Assembly (NCBI GenBank): GCA_050180745.1
Contig: JBFXDW010000015.1
Coordinates: 1 to 24,991 of the forward strand
Reading direction: 5' to 3'
From: JBFXDW01 sp050180745
Lineage (GTDB): Bacteria; Pseudomonadota; Alphaproteobacteria; UBA9219
Length of the DNA: 24,991 nt
Below, one piece after another: positions 8,496 through 15,307 of the stretch. The notes beneath the pieces were generated by a model. The model had not been told where the DNA came from and ran no database searches. It saw only the letters and a program-made list of their open reading frames with translations. Position numbers and translations under genes: made by a program. Within the stretch, counting starts at the first letter, position 1. Every line of letters begins with the position of its first letter.

Positions 8496-8659
8496 GCCCT
8501 GAACTCCTACCAAGGCGTCGAACTCAGGTAAAGAAAAGGGAAACGGAACGTGGATGGAGACAAATCAACAATTAGTAAGGAAGATAAAAATCACCCTCCC
8601 GCAAGGGGAGGGTGGTTTAAATAATTTGTTAATCCGAGTTCGGAGCCCTGAACTCCTAC
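8496..8659. repeat. Intergenic repeat, copy B: ~130-bp TIR element between 15-bp direct repeats
   Basis: The core, 8516-8645, aligns with copy A read on the minus strand. Its ends are inverted repeats: TCGAACTCAGGTAA at 8518-8531 against TCCGAACTCGGATTAA on the complement of 8644-8629. In the middle is a 9-bp perfect hairpin (CACCCTCCC 8592-8600, loop GCAAG, GGGAGGGTG 8606-8614) that shares its sequence with copy A but lies in the opposite orientation relative to the flanks. Directly outside the core the 15-mer GCCCTGAACTCCTAC occurs on both sides, at 8496-8510 and 8645-8659, as a perfect direct repeat. The element sits between the divergent sodB and MaoC-Pta genes, so it separates or contains their promoters. 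Confidence 0.75.
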
Positions 8660-8660
8660 G

Positions 8661-8689
8661 CTCATATGCAAATTAGTGGCGCATATGAG
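8661..8689. promoter_or_regulatory. Perfect 9-bp dyad in the sodB / MaoC-Pta divergent spacer
   Basis: CTCATATGC (8661-8669) and GCATATGAG (8681-8689) are perfect inverted repeats separated by 11 bases, with no following T tract, so a terminator is unlikely and an operator for a dimeric regulator is possible. It abuts the 15-bp direct repeat of the neighbouring element and may instead belong to it. The rest of the 403-base spacer (8690-8834) is A+T-rich with scattered -10-like hexamers; I see no confident promoter, gene or RNA there, and no strong Shine-Dalgarno before 8835. Confidence 0.35.
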
Positions 8690-8834
8690 TCATTTACTCT
8701 CAGATTGTGCGTTAAAAGAAAAAAACCGCTGACAAACATGATGTTTTATGGTTAACAAAAGGGGCTGCGCTTAAAAATCGTTCTTGATTTCTTCTTTTGC
8801 AGCAATTCTCTTCTTTTAAATATGGATTGAACCC

Positions 8835-10235
8835 ATGCCTGAAGCTTTACTCGAAAACAAAACTTTTGATGAAATTCAAGTCGGAGATACGGCTAAAATC
8901 ACGCGAAAATTAACGCGTCGTGATATTGAGCTGTTTGCCATTGTGTCAGGAGATTTAAACCCGGCGCATCGTGATGAGGATTATTCTTTAAAGAGCCAGT
9001 TTCACGGCATTATTGCCCACGGCATGTTGAGTGGCGCAATCGTTTCGGCTGTGCTGGGTACAAAATTACCAGGACCGGGAACGATCTATCTTGAGCAAGG
9101 GTTGAAATTTTTACGCCCTGTGCGTCCTGATGACGTGATTGAAATTTCGGTGACGGTGGCTGAAAAGGATGAAGAGAAAAAGCGAATCACACTGAACTGT
9201 GTTGGCATTAACCAAAACGAAGAAGATGTCGTTATCGGTATTGCTAAAGTCATTCCACCGACAGAAAAACTGTCGCTGACTTATTCGACATTGCCGGAAG
9301 TGGAGATTCTCCATCATGACCGGATGAGCTTGATGATCGAAAAGGCCAAAGCCTATCCTCCGTTGAGAACGGCTGTCGTGCATCCCTGTGATGCGACTTC
9401 GCTGGGCGGTATGGCAGAAGCTCGTGAGGCGGGATTGATCGAGCCGATTCTCGTGGGGCCAGAGTCTCGAATTCGTGCGGCTGCTGAACTGGCCAAGATT
9501 TCTCTAGATGGTATTGAGATTGTGGATGTGCCGCATTCTCATGCGGCGGCGATTGAGGCTGTGAATTTGGTCCATGCAAAACGGGCTGATGCCTTGATGA
9601 AGGGCGCTCTTCACACGGATGAATATATGGGCGCGATTGTCCATCGTGAGAAAGGCCTGCGCACAGAAAGCCGGATGAGCCACGTGTTCGTCATGGATGT
9701 TCCAAGCTATAAGTTCCCTCTTCTGATTACGGATGCGGCAATTAACATCGCACCGAATTTAGAGACAAAAAAATACATCACGCAAAATGCGATTTATTTG
9801 GCTCATGCGTTGGGGATTGAAAATCCCAAAGTTGCTATTATGGCGGCGGCGGAAACAGTTAACCTCAACATGCAAGCAACACTTGATGCGGCTATTCTTT
9901 GCAAGATGGCGGATCGTAAGCAAATTGTAGGGGCAACGCTTGATGGGCCGCTGGCCTTTGATAATGCAATCAGCCCAGAAGCGTTGCGGATTAAAGGGTT
10001 TGAATCCGCTGTAGGTGGTCAGGCCGATATCCTCGTTGCACCGAACATTGAAGCAGGGAACATGGTCGCCAAGGAATTGTCTTACCTTAACGCGTCTGAA
10101 GCTGCGGGCATTGTTCTAGGGGCACAAGTTCCTGTTATTTTGACGAGCAGGGCTGACAATGCGCAAGCGCGATTGGCTTCGGCGGCTTTGGCGGTGCTGA
10201 TGAACATTGAGCAGAAGTCAAGATTGGGTCAGTAA
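8835..10235 (+). CDS. pta: MaoC hot-dog domain fused to phosphate acetyltransferase
   Basis: A 466-residue two-domain protein. Residues 1 to ~145 are a MaoC/R-hydratase hot-dog domain with the hydratase motif F-A-I-V-S-G-D-L-N-P-A-H (catalytic-type Asp40 and His45) and the following G-I-I-A-H-G-M. Residues ~160-460 are the phosphotransacetylase domain (VHPCDATSLGGMAEA, KGALHTDEYMGA, MSHVFVMD, ITDAAIN, PNIEAGNM, VPVILTSRAD), which converts acetyl-CoA and phosphate to acetyl phosphate and CoA. This fusion is common in alphaproteobacteria, often annotated as bifunctional enoyl-CoA hydratase/phosphate acetyltransferase; the natural substrate of the hot-dog half is not settled. It is followed after 28 bases by ackA, giving the full Pta-AckA route. 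The ATG has no good Shine-Dalgarno but fits the family N-terminus. Gene symbol applies to the C-terminal activity. Confidence 0.93.
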   Translation: MPEALLENKTFDEIQVGDTAKITRKLTRRDIELFAIVSGDLNPAHRDEDYSLKSQFHGIIAHGMLSGAIVSAVLGTKLPGPGTIYLEQGLKFLRPVRPDDVIEISVTVAEKDEEKKRITLNCVGINQNEEDVVIGIAKVIPPTEKLSLTYSTLPEVEILHHDRMSLMIEKAKAYPPLRTAVVHPCDATSLGGMAEAREAGLIEPILVGPESRIRAAAELAKISLDGIEIVDVPHSHAAAIEAVNLVHAKRADALMKGALHTDEYMGAIVHREKGLRTESRMSHVFVMDVPSYKFPLLITDAAINIAPNLETKKYITQNAIYLAHALGIENPKVAIMAAAETVNLNMQATLDAAILCKMADRKQIVGATLDGPLAFDNAISPEALRIKGFESAVGGQADILVAPNIEAGNMVAKELSYLNASEAAGIVLGAQVPVILTSRADNAQARLASAALAVLMNIEQKSRLGQ

Positions 10236-10263
10236 GGGCTTAACAAATAAAGCGAGGAAAAAG

Positions 10264-11463
10264 ATGGATAGTCAAAACGCATCCGTATTAGTGATGAATG
10301 CTGGGTCTTCAAGCCTGAAATTCGCTGTGTTTGTTGGGCCAGAGAATGAATCCATAGGTAGTGGGTCAATCACGGGCATTGGTACAAAGGCTGTGTTTAA
10401 GGCCAAGGGGTCTGGGTTTGATGGTAAGGCCTTGCCAGAAGTTTCCAATGCAAATTGCAAGTCGCCTTCGGAAGGGGCGCGGATCTTACTTGATTGGCTT
10501 GACGAAGTTCTTCCTGATATGAAATTGATCGGTGTTGGCCACCGTGTTGTGCATGGTGGTGATTTGGCTAAACCGACTGTGGTACGGCCTTACATTTTGG
10601 CGTACCTAAAGACGTTGATTCCTTTGGCGCCGCTTCATCAGCCTTTTAATCTGGATATCATCGAATTTATTCAACAGATCAGACCAAGTGTGTTGCAAGT
10701 TGCATGCTTTGATACAGCCTTTCACACAACGGTGCCGTCGATCCATACACGCTTTGCTATTCCGCGTATTTGGCATGAAAAGGGCGTGCGGCGTTATGGA
10801 TTCCATGGCTTATCTTATGAGTATATCGCGAGGCGTATGAAAGAGCTTAGCCCTAAAGCCTATGCCGGAAAGACGCTTGTAGCGCATTTAGGAAATGGCG
10901 CGAGCATGTGTGCGATGGATGGCGGGAAGAGTCTTGTTACGACGATGGGTTTTTCAGTTCTTGATGGGCTGATTATGGGAACGCGGCCTGGTGTTTTGGA
11001 TGCAGGCGTTGTGCTTTATTTCTTGCGGGAAGCCAAACTGCAAGAACCGGCTATCGAGCGCATGCTTTATCATGATTCAGGTTTGCGCGGCGTATCGGGA
11101 ATCAGTAACGATATGGCCGATTTGTTGGCGAGTGATTCTCCGAATGCGCGGGAAGCCGTTGATCTGTTCTGCTTGCGTGCCATCAAAGAAGGCATGGGGC
11201 TTATTGGTCTTATGGGCGGTGTAGATGCGATCGTCTTTACGGGCGGTATGGGTGAGAATGCCGCGCCTGTGCGTGAGCAAATTCTATCGGCGCTTGAGTG
11301 GATGGGCATCAAGTTTGATCAAGATTTGAACAATAATCTGCCTCATGGGCAAGAGACAAAAATATCAACCTCTGACAGTAAGGCCGAGATATGGGTTGTA
11401 CCAACAAATGAGGAAATCATCATTGCTGGTCACTCACGGAACATCCTGACCGAGAAGCATTGA
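10264..11463 (+). CDS. ackA: Acetate kinase
   Basis: Transfers phosphate between acetyl phosphate and ADP, giving acetate and ATP, the partner reaction of the upstream phosphotransacetylase. The start at 10264 (MDSQNASVLVMNAGSSSLKF) is chosen because a GAGG-type Shine-Dalgarno lies just upstream, the gap to the preceding stop is then 28 bases, and the 399-residue product matches family length; the frame is open further 5' into the previous gene without family similarity. Visible ASKHA motifs: N-A-G-S-S-S-L-K near the N-terminus, HRVVHGGD, YGFHGLSYEYI (second acetate-kinase signature), HLGNGAS, the MGFSVLDGLIMGTRPG segment, and FTGGMGENA near the C-terminus. Cytoplasmic. No convincing terminator follows. 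Confidence 0.97.
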   Translation: MDSQNASVLVMNAGSSSLKFAVFVGPENESIGSGSITGIGTKAVFKAKGSGFDGKALPEVSNANCKSPSEGARILLDWLDEVLPDMKLIGVGHRVVHGGDLAKPTVVRPYILAYLKTLIPLAPLHQPFNLDIIEFIQQIRPSVLQVACFDTAFHTTVPSIHTRFAIPRIWHEKGVRRYGFHGLSYEYIARRMKELSPKAYAGKTLVAHLGNGASMCAMDGGKSLVTTMGFSVLDGLIMGTRPGVLDAGVVLYFLREAKLQEPAIERMLYHDSGLRGVSGISNDMADLLASDSPNAREAVDLFCLRAIKEGMGLIGLMGGVDAIVFTGGMGENAAPVREQILSALEWMGIKFDQDLNNNLPHGQETKISTSDSKAEIWVVPTNEEIIIAGHSRNILTEKH

Positions 11464-11787
11464 TTCAGGTAACAGAAGAGGCCTTTTTCTTTCTTTTCCA
11501 GTCTTTCATACTCTTTCCGTCATTCCCGCTTATGCGAGGATGACGGGAGTGTAGTTTGTTTAAAGAGAAAAATATGAAAAAGCCCTTCTGAGGTCGGTCC
11601 TCTATCGTCTGTCCTGTGAATCTCATTAACCAAGACCCAAAAGAGTCAAGGGAATCAATCTGTTTTAAAAAAGTGTAAATTAACTATAACATATTGAATT
11701 TTATTCAGTTTTTCTTAGTCTTTTTGATAAATAATAAGAACATTAGCGCAGTATTTTGGACGCTTTTTTTTAAAAAGGAGGTGCATT
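11464..11787. other. Gene-free spacer between ackA and the 84-residue unknown gene
   Basis: 324 bases with no supported gene. It holds an imperfect 12-bp hairpin at 11518-11545 (listed separately), a run of small pyrimidine-rich tracts after ackA, and an A+T-rich second half (about 11660-11770) with several -10-like hexamers such as TATAAC near 11690 but no clear -35 at the right distance. The A+T-rich half presumably holds the promoter of the downstream small gene. Confidence 0.5.
11518..11545. repeat. Short palindromic repeat starting CGTCATTCCCGC
   Basis: CGTCATTCCCGC (11518-11529), a 4-base loop, and GCGAGGATGACG (11534-11545) form a 12-bp stem with one mismatch and one G-T pair. No T run follows, so it is not an obvious terminator. 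The CGTCAT...ATGACG ends resemble the ends of the larger repeat at 22530-22673, and similar GTCATTCCCGC palindromes are scattered in many bacterial genomes. Confidence 0.45.
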
Positions 11788-12042
11788 ATGAATCTCTCGA
11801 AAAGCACCATCGAAGTTCTCGTTGATTTGATAGAGAATAAACTCTCTGTCATGCAAATCGGTGATCGTGAAGAGCTGCGCGAAGTTGCCACTCTGGAACG
11901 GTCGCTTAAAGAACTTCAAGCTTTGGCTAAAGATGCCAAGGAAGACCCTACGGCAATTAAACATTGTGGTCGTCGGAAGAAATTTGCGTCGTTAGTTGAA
12001 GAGTATAGAGATAGTGTCGTGGTTCGTGCACGCACAGCATAA
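11788..12042 (+). CDS. Small helical protein of unknown function (84 aa)
   Basis: I do not recognise this protein. It is 84 residues, has no signal peptide, membrane segment or Cys pair, and should be largely helical: an N-terminal hydrophobic helix (STIEVLVDLIENKLS), an acidic amphipathic stretch (DREELREVATLERSLKELQAL) that could be coiled, and a basic tail (CGRRKKF, then RDSVVVRARTA). That it is real is supported by a near-perfect Shine-Dalgarno, AAGGAGGTG, 7 bases before the ATG (the strongest in the window) and by codon use like its neighbours. It stands alone between ackA and pgk, with 110 bases to pgk. The ribosome-binding site implies high translation. A regulatory or protein-binding role is possible, but nothing in the sequence fixes it. 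Confidence 0.75.
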   Translation: MNLSKSTIEVLVDLIENKLSVMQIGDREELREVATLERSLKELQALAKDAKEDPTAIKHCGRRKKFASLVEEYRDSVVVRARTA

Positions 12043-12117
12043 GGCGATGCCAGAAAATAGATTGCTCCTCTGAGTGTGTCTTGGCATATACTACTCCTGA
12101 CGACTTTGCTTTTATCT

Positions 12118-12139
12118 AAGATTCTGAACAGGCTCTAAG
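12118..12139. repeat. Solo terminus of the rpmH-rnpA MITE family at the pgk ribosome-binding site
   Basis: These 22 bases are identical to 20057-20078, the right terminus of the element at 19926-20074 plus its flanking TAAG. The end sequence GGCTC (12131-12135) is followed by TAA, as at the intact copy. No matching left terminus is found upstream. The TAAGGAG that follows GGCTC is the pgk Shine-Dalgarno. Confidence 0.6.
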
Positions 12140-12152
12140 GAGATAATGGTTC

Positions 12153-13346
12153 ATGGCTGCTTTTCAAACTATTTCAGACCTCAATATTCAAGGTCAAAGG
12201 GTGCTCGTGCGCGCAGACCTTAATGTTCCTATGAAAGATGGCGCGGTATCAGATGATACGCGCCTTATTCGTTTTCTGCCAACGCTTATCAAATTACGTG
12301 ATGCTGGAGCAAAGATCGTTATTCTATCTCACTTTGGTCGTCCTAAAGGCCAGCGTGAGGTTGCGTTCTCTTTGCGGCCTGTGGGGGAACGCCTAGCAGA
12401 ATTGCTGGGATCGCCGATTTCCTTTGCGGATGATTGCATCGGCGATGTTGCACACAAAGCCGTAGATGCGCTTCAAGATGGCGATATCCTTCTTCTTGAG
12501 AACACGCGGTTTTATAAAGGAGAGACGGATAATGATCCGATCTTTGCTCAAAAGCTAGCAATGCTTGGAGACGTCTATGTCAATGATGCGTTCTCTGCGG
12601 CGCATCGTGCGCATGCTTCTACGGAAGGGATCGCTCATCTTCTTCCTTCTGCGGCGGGTTTATTGATGGAGGCTGAGCTTAACGCATTGGGCGCTGCGCT
12701 TGAGCAGCCAGAGCCTCCCGTAGCGGCTCTGGTAGGGGGCGCTAAAATATCAACTAAGCTTGATGTGCTTCATAATCTTATTAAAAAGACGGATCTTTTG
12801 ATTCTTGGCGGAGGTATGGCGAACACGTTCTTGGCGGCGCAGGGTAAGGCTATTGGTAAGTCTCTTTATGAGGCAGAGATGCTGGATACGGCTCGCGAGA
12901 TTATGAAAGCGGCAGAGGAAAATGATTGCCGCCTTCTTTTGCCAAACGATGTTGTTGTGGCTTCTGCACTGGAAGAGAATATAGAAACCCAAACTGTCTC
13001 AAGTGACATGGTGCCAGCAGATAAGATGATCTTGGATGTTGGACTTGATACCATTGCAGAAATTAAAACAGCATTGGCGACGTGTCGCACAATAATTTGG
13101 AATGGGCCTTTGGGTGTTTTTGAAATAGCGCCTTTTGATCAGGGAACGAGCGAAGTTGCTCAGTATGTGGCACAACTCACGGATAACAACAAAATGCTGT
13201 CTGTTGCGGGCGGCGGCGATACTGTTGCGGCTTTATCCAAGGCGGGCGTTTTAAATGCGTTTTCTTACGTCTCGACTGCCGGAGGCGCTTTCTTGGAATG
13301 GATGGAAGGCAAGACCTTGCCGGGCGTGAAGGCGTTGGAATTGTGA
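12153..13346 (+). CDS. pgk: Phosphoglycerate kinase
   Basis: Transfers the acyl phosphate of 1,3-bisphosphoglycerate to ADP in glycolysis (cytoplasmic, two-domain monomer). The 397 residues match the bacterial family. Seen in order: VLVRADLNVPMKDG with the substrate Arg and Asp-x-Asn, ILSHFGRPKG (HxxGRP), VNDAFSAAHRAHAS, VGGAKISTKLDVL at the start of the nucleotide domain, NGPLGVFE, and AGGGDTVAAL with STAGGAFLEWMEGKTLPGV at the C-terminus. TAAGGAG upstream serves as Shine-Dalgarno; a closer ATG at 12146 is out of frame. The usual partner gap is not adjacent. A strong bidirectional terminator follows after about 20 bases. Confidence 0.97.
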   Translation: MAAFQTISDLNIQGQRVLVRADLNVPMKDGAVSDDTRLIRFLPTLIKLRDAGAKIVILSHFGRPKGQREVAFSLRPVGERLAELLGSPISFADDCIGDVAHKAVDALQDGDILLLENTRFYKGETDNDPIFAQKLAMLGDVYVNDAFSAAHRAHASTEGIAHLLPSAAGLLMEAELNALGAALEQPEPPVAALVGGAKISTKLDVLHNLIKKTDLLILGGGMANTFLAAQGKAIGKSLYEAEMLDTAREIMKAAEENDCRLLLPNDVVVASALEENIETQTVSSDMVPADKMILDVGLDTIAEIKTALATCRTIIWNGPLGVFEIAPFDQGTSEVAQYVAQLTDNNKMLSVAGGGDTVAALSKAGVLNAFSYVSTAGGAFLEWMEGKTLPGVKALEL

Positions 13347-13366
13347 CATAGGCTATAGGTCATAAA

Positions 13367-13402
13367 AAAGCCCGCTCGGTTAAAGAGCGGGCTTTCTTTT
13401 TT
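13367..13402. terminator. Bidirectional intrinsic terminator between pgk and rpsA
   Basis: AAAGCCCGCTC (13367-13377), 7-base loop, GAGCGGGCTTT (13385-13395): an 11-bp perfect stem with T-rich sequence on the right and A-rich on the left, so it works for pgk (+) and for rpsA (-), ending 25 bases beyond the rpsA stop. The stem sequence is nearly the same as that of the rpmB terminator at 16030-16066. Confidence 0.9.
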
Positions 13403-13420
13403 GTGATCAAAGATGAAGTT

Positions 13421-15172
13421 TTATTCTTCGTCTTTTTTCTGAGCTTTTTTGATTGCTGCGCCCAGAATATCACCGAGGCTTGCGCCTGAATCGGATGAAC
13501 CATATTCAGCCATAGCTTCTTTTTCCTCAGCAACTTCACGAGCCTTAATCGACAGTGCAATTTTGCGATTAGCTTTGTCGATATTCGTGATTTTGGCATC
13601 AACTTTTTCTCCAACCGCAAAACGGTCAGGGCGTTGCTCGCCACGATCGCGGGCCAGATCATTCCGTTTGATGAAGCCACTAAAGTCTGCGGCTTGATCG
13701 CCCAGAGTAACTTCAATGCCGCCTTCGGTAATGGCTGCAACAGAACAGGTCACAACATCACCCTTCTTGAAGTTGACAACGACGCTTTCAAAGGGATCAT
13801 CTGTAAGTTGTTTGATGCCCAAAGAAACACGCTCTTTCTCAACGTCGATATCAAGAACTTTGACCTCAATCGTTTGGCCTTTTTGATAATCCTTGATTGC
13901 TTCTTCGCCAGCTTTTTCCCAAGACAGGTCAGACATGTGAACCATGCCGTCAATGTCTCCAGGAAGACCAACAAACAGGCCGAATTCCGTAATGTTGCGG
14001 ATTTCACCTGAGAGCGTGTCGCCTGCATTGTGCGTGTTTTGGAAGCTTTCCCATGGGTTCTCAGCACATTGCTTGATCCCAAGGCTGATGCGACGCTTGG
14101 AAAGATCAACATCCAAAACGATAACCTCAACCTCTTGGCTGCTGGCCACAATCTTTCCAGGATGAACGTTCTTTTTCGTCCATGACATTTCAGAAACGTG
14201 GACCAATCCTTCGATTCCGGGTTCAAGCTCAACAAAGGCACCGTAATCGGTGATGTTGGTGACGCGGCCCTTCATCTTTTTCTCAACGGGATAACGATCC
14301 TCAACGCCTTCCCATGGGTCGGCTTCGAGTTGCTTCATGCCCAAGCTGATACGTTGCGTGTCTGCGTTAAAGCGGATGACTTGAACTGTAACTTGTTGGC
14401 CGATTTGCAAGACTTCTGAAGGATGATTAACGCGCTTCCATGCAACATCTGTAACGTGGAGGAGACCGTCAACACCGCCCAGATCAACGAATGCACCGTA
14501 ATCGGTGATGTTCTTAACAACGCCTTGCAGGATTTGGCCCTCTTGCAGGTTTGCAACCAACTCTGAACGCGCCTCAGCCCGCGACTCCTCAAGCACAGCC
14601 CGACGAGACACAACAATGTTCCCGCGTGCGCGATCCATTTTGAGGATTTGGAAGGGTTGTGAGGTTCCCATAAGAGGCGAGATATCATGCACAGGGCGAA
14701 TATCGACTTGTGAGCCAGGCAAGAAGGCGATGGCACCATCAAGATCAACCGTAAAGCCGCCTTTAACGCGCCCTGCGATGATACCGCTAACGCGCTCGGT
14801 CTTTTCGAATTTTTGTTCGAGAACGGCCCAGCTTTCTTCGCGCCGTGCTTTCTCACGTGACAGAGAGGCTTCACCATTCCTGTCTTCCATACGCTCGAGG
14901 TAAACCTCGACCTCATCGTTAATACGAATTTCTGGAGCTTGTCCTGGCGCTGCGAATTCTTTTAAAGGTACGCGGCCTTCTGATTTTAGACCCACATCAA
15001 TAATGACCATATCATTATCAATATCGACAACGCGGCCTTTGACAACAGAGCCTTCTTTGCGGCCATCTATGCCGAAGGTTTCATTAAGCAAACTAGCAAA
15101 GCTGTTCTCTGCGACTTCTGAAGCTACCAAAAGATCGCCGCGAAGCGGACGTTTTGTTTTTGATTTTCCCAT
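13421..15172 (-). CDS. rpsA: 30S ribosomal protein S1
   Basis: mRNA-binding protein of the small subunit. Start taken at 15172 (MGKSKTKRPLRG); a further 5' TTG in frame has no support. The 583 residues contain six S1 (OB-fold) repeats, recognisable by G-x-V-x(n)-G-F/A-x-V-D/E-L and the GL-V/L-H segment: roughly residues 35-100, 115-180, 200-270, 285-355, 370-440 and 455-530. Repeats 3-5 are the most canonical (NITDYGAFV twice, then NITEFGLFV; each followed by G-L/M-L/V-H-x-T/S-D/E); repeats 1 and 2 are divergent, as usual for the ribosome-binding end. The tail after 535 is acidic and alanine-rich, ending KKAQKKDEE. It follows cmk on the same strand, the standard proteobacterial order. The long structured leader and absence of a clear Shine-Dalgarno suggest autogenous control. 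Confidence 0.96.
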   Translation of the reverse strand: MGKSKTKRPLRGDLLVASEVAENSFASLLNETFGIDGRKEGSVVKGRVVDIDNDMVIIDVGLKSEGRVPLKEFAAPGQAPEIRINDEVEVYLERMEDRNGEASLSREKARREESWAVLEQKFEKTERVSGIIAGRVKGGFTVDLDGAIAFLPGSQVDIRPVHDISPLMGTSQPFQILKMDRARGNIVVSRRAVLEESRAEARSELVANLQEGQILQGVVKNITDYGAFVDLGGVDGLLHVTDVAWKRVNHPSEVLQIGQQVTVQVIRFNADTQRISLGMKQLEADPWEGVEDRYPVEKKMKGRVTNITDYGAFVELEPGIEGLVHVSEMSWTKKNVHPGKIVASSQEVEVIVLDVDLSKRRISLGIKQCAENPWESFQNTHNAGDTLSGEIRNITEFGLFVGLPGDIDGMVHMSDLSWEKAGEEAIKDYQKGQTIEVKVLDIDVEKERVSLGIKQLTDDPFESVVVNFKKGDVVTCSVAAITEGGIEVTLGDQAADFSGFIKRNDLARDRGEQRPDRFAVGEKVDAKITNIDKANRKIALSIKAREVAEEKEAMAEYGSSDSGASLGDILGAAIKKAQKKDEE

Positions 15173-15307
15173 GGATTTTTCTTTCTGGACCAAGTTTGGT
15201 CCTATGGCGGATGATTGCCGCTCTTGCTTTCGTTTTTGGTTTTAAAGGATTAAGACGGGGCTGAAAGCAAGGCCATCATTGTCTTTTTCCCGTCGGCACC
15301 ATGCCGA
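15173..15307 (-). promoter_or_regulatory. Structured rpsA leader with three hairpins
   Basis: Read on the minus strand, the cmk-rpsA gap can fold into three consecutive stems: H1 GTCGGCA/TGCCGAC (15308-15302 with 15298-15292, loop of 3), starting at the last base of the cmk frame's stop codon; H2 CTTGCTTTC/GAAAGCAAG (15271-15263 with 15231-15223), extended by an ATGAT/ATCAT pairing; H3 GGACCAA/TTGGTCC (15202-15196 with 15193-15187), about 14 bases before the ATG. No U tract follows H1, so it is not a terminator. Between H3 and the start is an A-rich stretch without a canonical Shine-Dalgarno. E. coli rpsA has an analogous three-hairpin, weak-SD leader through which S1 represses itself; equivalence here is inferred from architecture only. 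Confidence 0.5.

Noticed and set aside
10207..10263. An earlier acetate kinase start overlapping the Pta end
   Set aside because: The family N-terminus and GAGG Shine-Dalgarno support 10264; the upstream codons are not conserved AckA sequence.
14335..14916. 193-codon frame overlapping rpsA on the same strand in another frame
   Set aside because: The rpsA frame encodes clear S1 repeats throughout; the alternative product is Ser/Arg/Leu-rich without motifs.
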